Positions 7,323-15,900 of a stretch of DNA of 38,299 nucleotides are shown in pieces. Positions within the stretch are counted from its first letter, which is position 1; every line of letters starts with the position of its first letter. A program made the position numbers and the translations under genes. The notes beneath the pieces are model-generated. The model did not search any database. It was not told where the DNA came from and saw only the letters and a list, made by a program, of their open reading frames with translations. This DNA is from an uncultured Collinsella sp. (GTDB taxonomy: Bacteria > Actinomycetota > Coriobacteriia > Coriobacteriales > Coriobacteriaceae): assembly GCA_902490365.1 (NCBI GenBank), contig CABUDQ010000019.1, forward strand, positions 1-38,299. Direction: 5' to 3'.

Positions 7323-9563
7323 TTAGTCAAACAGGCTCGGCATGTCGTTTTCCTTCATGAGGGCACCGGCGGAGGGCAGGCTCTGCGCGGTGAACTTTTC
7401 GGCCGAGACACCGGCGCCAAGAATCTCCTCGGTCGTGCCGACGGTGGTGACCGAGCGGCCCTTCTTGGCCGTGAAAGCCTGGACGCCCTGCGTGTTGGTG
7501 GTCGTCTTGGTCTTAAGCAGCGACGTGTTGAAGTTCATCAAACGATAGTCGCTCGAGACCAGCGCGATGTCGCGATCTTCCTTGAGCACCTGGGCATACA
7601 GCAGCTTGCTGCCACCGTAGATGGCGTTCTTGAGGCGCTTACGGTTGGTCTTGGTGACGTATCCAGAAAGCGCGACGCGCACCACGCGGCCGTTCTCAAA
7701 GACAAACAGCACGTCGGCCTTGTAATCCTCGGCGTCGATGACCCAGATGACGCTCTCGTCGGGTTCCATCTCAAGATCGGTCGGCAGGTACGAGCCCAGC
7801 TGGGCCGACTTGGTGTCCTCAAACGCTGCAACCTTGCACTTGTACACCTGGCTCTTGTTGGTAAAGACCAGCAGCTCGTGGGTGTTGGAGGACGGGAACT
7901 CGATAAAGGGTTTGTCGCCGTCCTTGTACCTGAGCGTGGTCGCCTTCTTGAGCACGCGGTCCGTCATCTTTTTAAGGTAGCCATCGCGCGAGAGCATGAT
8001 GGTGACCGGGTACTCCTCGACCTCGGGCTCCAGGCTCACCTCGATGACCTCATGGGGCTCGATCCTGCCCGTGCGGCGCGGCATCACGTACTTTTTGTTG
8101 ACCGCGGCCAGCTCGTCGCTGATGACCTTCTTGATGTTCTCCTCGCTCGAGAGGATCTCCTCAAGCTCGGCAATCTCGCCCTCGAGCTTGGCGATGTCCT
8201 TGGTGCGGTTGAGGATGTACTCCTCGTTGATGTTGCGGAGCTTAAGCTCGGCAACAAACTCGGCCTGGGTCTCGTCGATGTCGAAACCCTTCATAAGGTT
8301 GGGCACGACCTCGGCTTCGAGCTTGGTGCCGCGGATGATGGCGATTGCCTTGTCGATGTCGAGCAAGATCGCCTCGAGGCCGTGCAGCAGGTGCAGGCGC
8401 TCGGACTTTTTGCCCAGGTCAAAGTTAATGCGGCGGCGCGTAGACTCAATACGCCACTTGACCCACTCGTGCAGGATCTGGCGCACGCCCATAACGCGGG
8501 GGTAGCCATCGACCAGCACGTTGAAGTTGCACGAGAACGAATCCTGCAGCGTGGTCGAGCGATAGAGCTTGGCCATGAGCTTGTCGGGGTCGACACCTCG
8601 CTTAAGGTCGATAGCGATGCGCAGGCCCGAAAGGTCGGTCTCGTCGCGGATGTCAGCGATCTCCTTGACCTTGCCCTCCTTGGAGAGCTTGACGATGCGC
8701 TCGATGATGACATCGGTCTTGGTGGTGTAGGGGATCTCGTACACCTCGATGATGCGCTCTTCGGGAATCCAGCGCCAGCGGGAGCGAATCTGGAAGCTGC
8801 CAAGGCCGGTCTCGATTATCTTTTCCATCTCCTCGCGGCGGTAGATAATTTCGCCGCCGGTCGAGAAGTCGGGCATGGGCATGTACTCGAGCAGGTCGCA
8901 GTCGGGATCCTGCAGGTAATGCATTGTGGCGGTACAGACCTCGTTGAGGTTGAAACCGCAGATATCGGATGCCATGGCGACGCCGATGCCCTTGTTGGCC
9001 GAGACGAGGATGTTGGGGAACGTGGTGGGCAGCAGGCGTGGCTCCTTCATGGCGCCGTCGTAGCTGTCGACGAAGTCGACCGGGTCCTTGTCGATGTCCT
9101 TGAAGATCTCGGCGCTAATGGGGGAGAGCTTGGCCTCGGTATAGCGCGAGGCGGCGTAGCTCAGGTCGCCCGAATAGTACTTGCCAAAGTTGCCCTTCGA
9201 CTCCACGAAGGGGGCGAGCAACGCCTCGTTGCCGGTGGCCAGGCGCACCATCGTCTCGTAGATCGCGGCGTCGCCGTGCGGGTTGAGCTTCATGGTCTGG
9301 CCCACGATGTTGGCGCTCTTCTGGCGCTCGCCCTTGAGCAGACCCATCTTGTACATGGTGTAGAGCAGCTTGCGGTGCGAGGGCTTAAAGCCGTCAATCT
9401 CGGGGAACGCACGCGAGACGTTGACGCTCATAGCGTAGGGCATATAGTTGACCTCGAGCGTCTGCGTGATCGGCTGATCGGTGACCTCGGAGTGCAGGCC
9501 GATGACGTTCTCGGCGTTGACCTGCTTTTTCTTGGGCTGGTTCTTCGTCTTCTTCTTTGCCAC
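7323..9563 (-). CDS. Type IIA DNA topoisomerase A subunit (ParC/GyrA-like paralogue)
   Basis: The 746-residue DNA cleavage subunit of a type IIA topoisomerase. The catalytic tyrosine is in AASRYTEAKL (Tyr about 141). The helix that contains the quinolone-contact positions reads NPHGDAAIYETMVRLA (about 94-109). The tower/coiled-coil region follows (LEGEIAELEEILSSEENI). A reduced C-terminal domain contains LFVFENGRVVRVALSGY but no GyrA box (QRRGGxG), so decatenating topoisomerase IV-like activity is more likely than gyrase activity. It lies 45 bases after the B subunit gene, so the two form an operon. It is divergent from textbook GyrA/ParC and is probably additional to the housekeeping gyrase, which is not in this window. 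Confidence 0.9.
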   Translation of the reverse strand: MAKKKTKNQPKKKQVNAENVIGLHSEVTDQPITQTLEVNYMPYAMSVNVSRAFPEIDGFKPSHRKLLYTMYKMGLLKGERQKSANIVGQTMKLNPHGDAAIYETMVRLATGNEALLAPFVESKGNFGKYYSGDLSYAASRYTEAKLSPISAEIFKDIDKDPVDFVDSYDGAMKEPRLLPTTFPNILVSANKGIGVAMASDICGFNLNEVCTATMHYLQDPDCDLLEYMPMPDFSTGGEIIYRREEMEKIIETGLGSFQIRSRWRWIPEERIIEVYEIPYTTKTDVIIERIVKLSKEGKVKEIADIRDETDLSGLRIAIDLKRGVDPDKLMAKLYRSTTLQDSFSCNFNVLVDGYPRVMGVRQILHEWVKWRIESTRRRINFDLGKKSERLHLLHGLEAILLDIDKAIAIIRGTKLEAEVVPNLMKGFDIDETQAEFVAELKLRNINEEYILNRTKDIAKLEGEIAELEEILSSEENIKKVISDELAAVNKKYVMPRRTGRIEPHEVIEVSLEPEVEEYPVTIMLSRDGYLKKMTDRVLKKATTLRYKDGDKPFIEFPSSNTHELLVFTNKSQVYKCKVAAFEDTKSAQLGSYLPTDLEMEPDESVIWVIDAEDYKADVLFVFENGRVVRVALSGYVTKTNRKRLKNAIYGGSKLLYAQVLKEDRDIALVSSDYRLMNFNTSLLKTKTTTNTQGVQAFTAKKGRSVTTVGTTEEILGAGVSAEKFTAQSLPSAGALMKENDMPSLFD

Positions 9564-9608
9564 GATTTCCTCTTGAACTTCTTATGGGCCGTCGTTATCG
9601 ATTTGCTG

Positions 9609-11606
9609 CTACTGCAGGTCCAGCTGGTCCAGGTATTCCTTGCCGTGCTCGGAGATGTGACGCTTGCGGCCCGCCTCGTCGTTGCCCAGCAACAGGTTGA
9701 ACATGGTCTCCATCTTGGTGACGTCCTCGGGTTCTACCTTGATCAGGCGGCGCGTCTCGGGGTTCATGGTGGTGAGCCACATCATGTCCGGATCGTTCTC
9801 ACCAAGACCCTTGGAGCGGTTGATCGAGCACTTCTGGTCGCCAATCTCCTTGAGGATGCCGTTCTTCTCGAGCTCGGTGTAGGCAAAGTAGGTCTTCTCT
9901 TTGCAGTTGATCTCGTAGAGCGGCGACTCGGCGATATACACGTAGCCCTCGTCGATAAGTGTGGGCACCAGGCGGTAGAGCATGGTGAGTACGAGCGTGC
10001 GGATGTGATAACCGTCGACGTCGGCGTCCGTACAGATGATGACCTTGTTCCAGTTGAGATTATCCAGGTCAAAGGCACCGAGGTTCTTGATGCGCTTGTC
10101 CTTGATCTCTACGCCGCAGCCCAGCACGCGCATGAGGTCCATGATGATGTCGGACTTAAAGATGCGCGGGTAGTCCTCCTTCAGGCAGTTGAGGATCTTA
10201 CCGCGAACGGGCATAACGCCCTGGAACTCGGCATCGCGCGAGGTGCGGATGGCGCCTGCTGCCGAGTCGCCCTCTACGATGTAGATCTCGCGACGGTCCT
10301 TGTCTTTGGAGCGGCAGTCGATGAACTTCTGCACGCGGTTGGCCATGTCGGTCTTCTGCTGCAGATTGGTCTTGATGCTCTGGCGCGTCTTCTCGGCGTT
10401 CTCGCGCGAGCGCTTGTTGATGAGCACCTGCTCCATGATCTTGTTGGCGGCGTCTTTGTTCTCGATCAGATAGGTCGAGAGGCGCTCCTTAAAGAATGCC
10501 GTCATCGCCTGCTGGATAAAGCGGTTATTGATGGCCTTCTTAGTCTGGTTTTCGTAGGACGTCCGGGTGGAGAAGCAGTTGGTCACCAGCACCAGACAGT
10601 CCTGGACGTCCTGCCACTTAATGCCGCTCTCGTTTTTGTTGTACTTGCCCTGTTGCTTGATGTAGGCATCGATGGCGCTGGTCAGAGCACTACGGGCGGC
10701 CTTTTCGGGCGAACCGCCGTTCTCGAGCCATGACGAGTTGTGGTAGTACTCCTGCATCATGAAGGTGCGCGAGAAGCACATGCACGCGGTAATCTTGACG
10801 TTGTAGTCGGGCAGGTCCTCGCGGTCGCGACCGCGGCGGTCGGCCTCGATAAAGAAGGGCTCGGTGAGGTAGTCGGCACCGACCTTCTCGAGCACATAGT
10901 CCTCGATGCCCTTGGGGTAGCAAAAGTCCTCTTCGGAAAACTCGCCATCGTCGCCCTCGATGCGCAGGCGGAAGGTAACGTTGGCGTTGACCACGGCCTG
11001 GCGGCGCATGGTCTCGCGATACCAATCGTGGGGGATGCTGATGGAGGTGAAGACCTCAAGATCGGGGCGCCACTTGATGGTGGTGCCGGTGCGGTCCTCG
11101 TCGCTGGGCTCAATCTCGAGCGCCTTCTTTTTGGCGCCGACGACCTTGCCCTTCTTAAAGTGTAAGGAGTACTTGTTACCGTCACGCCAGACGGTGACGT
11201 CCATGTACTCGGAGGCGTACTGGGTCGCGCAGGAGCCCAGGCCGTTGGTGCCGAGCGAGAAGTCGTAGTCGCCGCCCTGGTTGTTGTTATACTTGCCGCC
11301 GGCGTAGAGCTCGCAAAAGACGAGCTCCCAGTTAAAGCGCTTCTCGGAGGGGTTCCAGTCGAGCGGGCAGCCGCGGCCGTTGTCCTCTACCTGGATGGAG
11401 CCATCGCGAAAGGCGGTAAGGGTGATGAGCTTGCCGTAGCCCTGGCGCGCCTCGTCAACGGCGTTGGACAGGATCTCGAAGGCGGCATGCGCGCAACCGT
11501 CGAGTCCGTCCGAGCCAAAGATGACGGCGGGGCGCAGGCGTACGCGCTCCTCGTCCTTGAGCTGACGAATACTGTCGTTACCATAGTTTGCGGTGTTTTT
11601 TGCCAT
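9609..11606 (-). CDS. Type IIA DNA topoisomerase B subunit (ParE/GyrB-like paralogue)
   Basis: A 665-residue GHKL ATPase/TOPRIM subunit. The GHKL motifs are FEILSNAVDEA (about 43-53), DNGRG (75-79) and GTNGLGSCATQYAS (119-132); TOPRIM motifs are EGDSAAG (445-451), PVRGKILNC (466-474) and DADVDGYHI (527-535); RSKGLGEND lies further on. Where canonical GyrB/ParE has DADVDGSHI and KGLGEM, this protein has Tyr and Asn, marking it as divergent. It is the first gene of the pair; a promoter candidate lies at 11661-11689. GAGAG just before the ATG is the best ribosome binding site; a stronger GGAG is 17 bases away. Confidence 0.9.
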   Translation of the reverse strand: MAKNTANYGNDSIRQLKDEERVRLRPAVIFGSDGLDGCAHAAFEILSNAVDEARQGYGKLITLTAFRDGSIQVEDNGRGCPLDWNPSEKRFNWELVFCELYAGGKYNNNQGGDYDFSLGTNGLGSCATQYASEYMDVTVWRDGNKYSLHFKKGKVVGAKKKALEIEPSDEDRTGTTIKWRPDLEVFTSISIPHDWYRETMRRQAVVNANVTFRLRIEGDDGEFSEEDFCYPKGIEDYVLEKVGADYLTEPFFIEADRRGRDREDLPDYNVKITACMCFSRTFMMQEYYHNSSWLENGGSPEKAARSALTSAIDAYIKQQGKYNKNESGIKWQDVQDCLVLVTNCFSTRTSYENQTKKAINNRFIQQAMTAFFKERLSTYLIENKDAANKIMEQVLINKRSRENAEKTRQSIKTNLQQKTDMANRVQKFIDCRSKDKDRREIYIVEGDSAAGAIRTSRDAEFQGVMPVRGKILNCLKEDYPRIFKSDIIMDLMRVLGCGVEIKDKRIKNLGAFDLDNLNWNKVIICTDADVDGYHIRTLVLTMLYRLVPTLIDEGYVYIAESPLYEINCKEKTYFAYTELEKNGILKEIGDQKCSINRSKGLGENDPDMMWLTTMNPETRRLIKVEPEDVTKMETMFNLLLGNDEAGRKRHISEHGKEYLDQLDLQ

Positions 11607-11660
11607 GCTCGCTCTCTCGATGCTCCTTTGCTGCGTTTAAGTCATATAGATAGTCAAGGT

Positions 11661-11689
11661 AGCATAGCCCGGCCCATAGGCGATTCCAA
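11661..11689 (-). promoter_or_regulatory. Candidate promoter for the topoisomerase operon
   Basis: On the minus strand TTGGAA (-35, 11689-11684) and TATGCT (-10, 11666-11661) are 17 bases apart, about 55 bases upstream of the B subunit start. Confidence 0.45.
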
Positions 11690-11969
11690 CCAACACGAAA
11701 TCCATCGAACAATCGTTCGGATTAACGGGTATAGTGTTTAGTGGTAACGCGGCATTGTTAAACAAATTTGGATACAAACGAATTTTATTTAATAGGGACC
11801 TAGTTTTACTAAACAAAATCGAATGATGCTGATTGCACGAGCGGGCACAGCGATCGACTATCAATCACATTTACTCGGACAAAACCGAGTCGGTTCTTTC
11901 CGAGTAAGTTTGAATAGCGAATCGAAATTGTTATGTCCACATGGCGATGGCGAACATGGTTTCCATAAT
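11690..11969. other. AT-rich intergenic region between divergent units
   Basis: No credible gene. It holds a perfect palindrome TTGTTAAACAA (11755-11765), TGTTTAGT and ACTAAACA as distant inverted arms (about 11735-11820), and ACTCGG/CCGAGT inverted repeats (about 11874-11915). These could be regulator binding sites or transcript hairpins for the divergent topoisomerase and XRE operons. Confidence 0.35.
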
Positions 11970-12036
11970 GACAGATATAGTTGACATCTTTTGATTGATG
12001 CAATATATTTCTGTCATGTTGCAACGGATATCTGTC
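11970..12036 (+). promoter_or_regulatory. Consensus sigma-A promoter flanked by inverted GACAGATAT operator sites
   Basis: TTGACA (11981-11986) and TATATT (12004-12009) are 17 bases apart, the best housekeeping-type promoter in the window. GACAGATAT (11970-11978) and its exact reverse complement ATATCTGTC (12028-12036) flank it, and a partial copy TATTTCTGTCA (12006-12016) overlaps the -10. The arrangement suggests autorepression by the XRE protein encoded immediately downstream. Confidence 0.7.
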
Positions 12037-12057
12037 TACATTTACGAAAGGAACTCC

Positions 12058-12288
12058 ATGCCGGGCAAAAAGAACCTACGCATGAAGGCGGCACGCGCGG
12101 CGGCTGGCCTTTCGCAAGCTGACTTAGCCCAAGCCGTGGGCGTTACGCGCCAAACCATCGGCCTTATCGAGGCGGGCGGCTACAACCCCACGCTCAATTT
12201 GTGCGTGGCAATCTGTAAGGCGCTGCGCGTTACGTTGAACGACTTGTTTTGGGAAGACGAAACCGACGCCGACCCTAATGCTCTTTAG
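12058..12288 (+). CDS. Small XRE family transcriptional regulator
   Basis: A 76-residue helix-turn-helix protein (HTH_3). The DNA-binding unit is RAAAGLSQADLAQAVGVTRQ followed by TIGLIEAGGYNPTLNLCVAI, then ICKALRVTLNDLFWEDE. Such short proteins are typical repressors next to small membrane protein genes. I chose the ATG at 12058 because GAAAGGA precedes it by 6 bases and the promoter lies just upstream; the frame extends upstream but would overlap the promoter. It is separated from the membrane protein gene by 9 bases, so the two form an operon, probably autoregulated through the flanking GACAGATAT sites. Confidence 0.9.
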   Translation: MPGKKNLRMKAARAAAGLSQADLAQAVGVTRQTIGLIEAGGYNPTLNLCVAICKALRVTLNDLFWEDETDADPNAL

Positions 12289-12297
12289 GAGTTCACT

Positions 12298-12882
12298 ATG
12301 AAATATGAAGATCTGAAAATCGTGCAAAAGTGGCGTGAATATGCCGGCCCAAAGGATGAGCGTCTGGAGGCTGAGAACGCGAAGATTTACAAGATTGGCT
12401 TCGTGCTGCTTTCGTTTGGCATGTTGATGATCTTTTTCTACCAGTTTATAGCTCGACAGGTTGCGTGGGTTCACAGCGACGCCAGTGAAATGCCGCATGG
12501 CTTTGCAACGCCGTTCGAGGCAGCCATGTATTTGTGGCTCGTTCTCGTGATGTTGATTTGCGCAGGACTGCAAACGCGGAAGGGCTATGTCGATACCAAT
12601 CGTTTTGGGCAAACCGAGCATCTTCCTGTTGGATATTTCCTGCTTGTCAGCGGTCTTAGCGGCGCCGCGTTCGCGCTTGTTATTGCCGCAATGCGCTGTA
12701 TCGCTGAGGCGCAGATCGTACCGCTCGAAAGCGTCTTTTGGTTGGCGAACCTGGCCACGGGCGTGTTCTGCGGTGCGACGATTTTCGCGGCCACGTTTGC
12801 TGTCCTGTGCGCAACGTTTTTCACGGCGAAAAGACGCCGTGCCAAGCTCGAGGCAGAACTCGACTCTTCAGACGACATTTAA
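12298..12882 (+). CDS. Four-helix membrane protein (DUF6773-like)
   Basis: A 194-residue protein with an N-terminal polar part (KYEDLKIVQKWREYAGPKDE) and four hydrophobic segments at about 31-50, 74-92, 108-131 and 146-176, ending in a basic/acidic cytoplasmic tail (AKRRRAKLEAELDSS). This build and its position directly after a small XRE regulator match the uncharacterised DUF6773 family; the family name is from memory and tentative. No catalytic motif is visible. It is followed by a strong terminator. Confidence 0.75.
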   Translation: MKYEDLKIVQKWREYAGPKDERLEAENAKIYKIGFVLLSFGMLMIFFYQFIARQVAWVHSDASEMPHGFATPFEAAMYLWLVLVMLICAGLQTRKGYVDTNRFGQTEHLPVGYFLLVSGLSGAAFALVIAAMRCIAEAQIVPLESVFWLANLATGVFCGATIFAATFAVLCATFFTAKRRRAKLEAELDSSDDI

Positions 12883-12889
12883 TGCGTAA

Positions 12890-12925
12890 TGGGCCGGCTC
12901 TGGGTATCCAGAACCAGCCCATTTT
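12890..12925 (+). terminator. Intrinsic terminator of the XRE/membrane protein operon
   Basis: TGGGCCGGCTCTGG (12890-12903) pairs with CCAGAACCAGCCCA (12908-12921) around GTAT, with two G-U pairs, followed by TTTT. The convergent surface protein gene ends at 12973, so it may serve the opposite strand less well. Confidence 0.75.
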
Positions 12926-12972
12926 GATGTTCGATGAGCCGAGTCGGCGCCTCTCACAAAAGTAACTAGGAG

Positions 12973-15900
12973 CTAGCGAGGCCTATCCGAATTGTCCTCA
13001 TAGGCGGTGTCTTTTTCGAGCGCCGTGCGGCGGGCGCTGTAGGCGACGAGGCCGGCGCCTGCCACGGCGAGCGCTGCAGCGGCTGCCGTAAGGGGAGCGT
13101 TGACATCGCCCGTGCCCGCAAGCGCGCCCGCTTTTCCGGAGCGCTTGTTAGTGCCGTGGTCCTTGCCGCTGCCGGAGCTGCTTCCGCCGGAGCCGCCGCC
13201 CTCGTCAGCGCCGCCGCCACTCGAGCCACCATCGCCGCCCGCTGTCATCGGGGCGTCGTGAAGTCCTGTCGTATCCGCGCTGTCGCAGACGCCGACCTGA
13301 ACTTCTGAGCGCTCGCATGCCGCGTCGGGCACATGAAGCTCGTGCAATACGGCATCCAGCGCCGAGTTTGCACCCGGTCGAATTTCCTCGAGCGTTACGG
13401 GATCGAGCGCCACCAGGTCACGCGCCTTCGCATACAGCGTTACGCGTTTGCCCACTTCGTCGCTCCAACTCTCGGGGATGGCGAAGCTCATGCGGAACTG
13501 TGCCGTGCAACCCGGTGCCAGCACGGCGTTGCCGTTGTCGGCTACCAGCGGGTGCGTCGCAAAATGTTCGCCCAGCGTCTCGAGTGCGTACTTCACGTGT
13601 GCCATGTCGTTGGCCGAAGCGTCCTCGGCAAGCTCTGGATCGTAGATCGATGCCATACGTGCGTTCACTCCGAATTCGATGGATGCGCTGGAGAACGGCT
13701 GGCTGGAGCCCTCTCGATACAGATCGATCGTGCCGGCGGTCAGCAAGGTGTTGCCGTCGTTTCGCACCGTGACCATGAAGGATTCGCCTGCTGCTCCGGG
13801 CACCACTGCGCCCGAGGTGGCAACCGCGCCCGTCGGAGTGGCACATGCCACCAAGGGTACTTCGATACCGTGCAGCTCTGCCTCGCTCTGCTCCGCGCTC
13901 ACAATGTGCGTGGCGAGCGCGGAGAGCATGCCTCCCGACGTCAAAAAAGTCGTTATCTGATCGATGGGATGGTCCAGCTCGCACATCACGAACGGCTCCG
14001 TGAACAAATCGCGTGCCAAGGTGCTGGCGAAGATGCGGAAGTGCTTGCCCATCACTGCTACCGGGTTGCCTTCTTCGTCGTAGGTTTGTCCAACCTTGCC
14101 ATCGGTGTTCTCCACATAGAGCACGCACCTGCCGTTGTTGCTTACGCTAAACGATGCCGGGCCACAGCCTGCGGCACCCACGGGCTGCGTTGCAAATGCC
14201 AATGCGCCTCGCGTCCAAGTAATATGCTGCAGCTGCTCGTTGACGGTGGCCAAAAAGCCCGAATGTTGTGGCCACGGCACCGCATGGGGCACCGTGGCGT
14301 CTGGTGGCATAACGCCCCAGCCCGCAATGGACTGGCCGATCACGGCGTACGATGCGCAGCCGCAACCGTCTGCGGTCTCGTACGCAACGGGCACCACCAT
14401 TTTTCCGTTGATATTCTCGGGCTCACCCAATTCGATGCTTGACGGTGCTTGCGGAAAGCGGAGAACTTGGCGGAACGTCAGGCTGTCGCCCGAAACGTCC
14501 GACCACAGTGTGAAGCACTCCAGCGCAACCTCAGCCTCGCTGCCGAGCGCCTTCTCTGCGGTGGCTCCGCGGCGGTGGAGGTAGGCACCCGACAGGCGTC
14601 CGTCGACCAGCGTCTTGCCCACCGTGATACGCGGGCACTGCAGGCAATGGTAGCCATCCTCTTGCAGGCGGCCGCGCGAGATGCTGCGCCATGACGTATG
14701 CGACACCACGCGGATCTCGTCATTACTTATGCGCAGGCGCACGACGGACAGTATGCCGGCTGTGCTTGCCGTATCGAAAAGGGTGTTGTCGCCGTCGCGG
14801 CGCTCGCCCGAGACCAGCAACACGTAGGCGTCCTGGTTTCCTCTTCCGTCCGTATATTCCACCACGTCGAAGTCGTAATCGTATATGCCGTCGCGCTCCA
14901 CGTCGTTCTCGCCAAACCCAAGGGGAAAGTCCACGGGTGTGGGAGCGGACCACGTGCCGTTTGCCTTTGTGTGCACCACCAGGCGCGAGCGTCCATTGTC
15001 GCCGTAGCTCACCGAGGCGATACGGAACAGGCATTCTACGCCGGCAATCATTGCCAGCTTCATGTGAGCTTCGCTGAGCACGCCGGAAAACAGCACACTG
15101 TCGCTCGAGGGTTTGATGCCGCCGCGATCGTCCTCCGACACGCCGGCAGAATTGGCGTTGGGGTCCGCAACGGCGTTCGTCGCCTGCCCGATATAGGTGT
15201 ACTTATACATCGGCGCGGCGTTGTCGTCGTTCTCTATCAGTGCATGGACGAAATGCTCGATCTGTCCCGTGTCGTCGCTTTCTGCATCCGACTCGAGCTC
15301 AATGCGCGTGACCGCCCGGTTCCAATCGCGTACGGTAGGCGCGACGTTTGCGGCAGTAGCCTTAACCTCGGCGCGTGCGAGCAGCTCGGCGTTGGTGACG
15401 ATGGTGGCCGATGCGATAAATTGCGGCACACCACCTGCCTCGGCGTTGCCGGGCGTGCCGAAGCAGGCATCCAACGTATAAGGCGTATTTCCACCCAATG
15501 CCAGCTCAGAGCGCTGGAGTACATACTGGTCGCCATTGTTCGCCGACATATTCCACGAATCGATGAGTGTGGGCCACGACCCCGACCAAGCCTTGGTGGT
15601 CCACTTGAACATTACGAACTGGAGTATCACATCGACATCGACGTCTGCACCTACGCGCAGCCGCGGAAGCTGGTGTCCATCTGCCTTCTCGTACCCAATG
15701 AACAGCGTGAGGGATGCAGCACCGCGCACGGCAGACGAAGCGACGCCTGCAACGCCGGCGCCAAAGGTGACGGCAAGCCCGATCTGGATGGTGAACGAGC
15801 CCGACGTGTTTGAATAGTCGAGCGAAATGTTTTTAAAAAACGCCGCGCCGCTGCCGTGCGTGTGGGCACCCACAGCGAGCGCCAGCTTCGCCAGCACCCA

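Noticed and set aside
7878..10733. 951-codon plus-strand open frame
   Set aside because: It is antisense to both topoisomerase genes, has a repetitive Leu/Val/Asp/His composition typical of the reverse of GC-rich coding sequence and no ribosome binding site.
11637..11864. 75-codon minus-strand frame before the topoisomerase operon
   Set aside because: Non-ATG start, no ribosome binding site, AT-rich intergenic sequence and an overlap with the promoter candidate.
13333..15813. Two long plus-strand frames under the surface protein
   Set aside because: Both lie antisense to a gene with signal peptide and wall anchor and have Cys/His/Arg-rich shadow composition.
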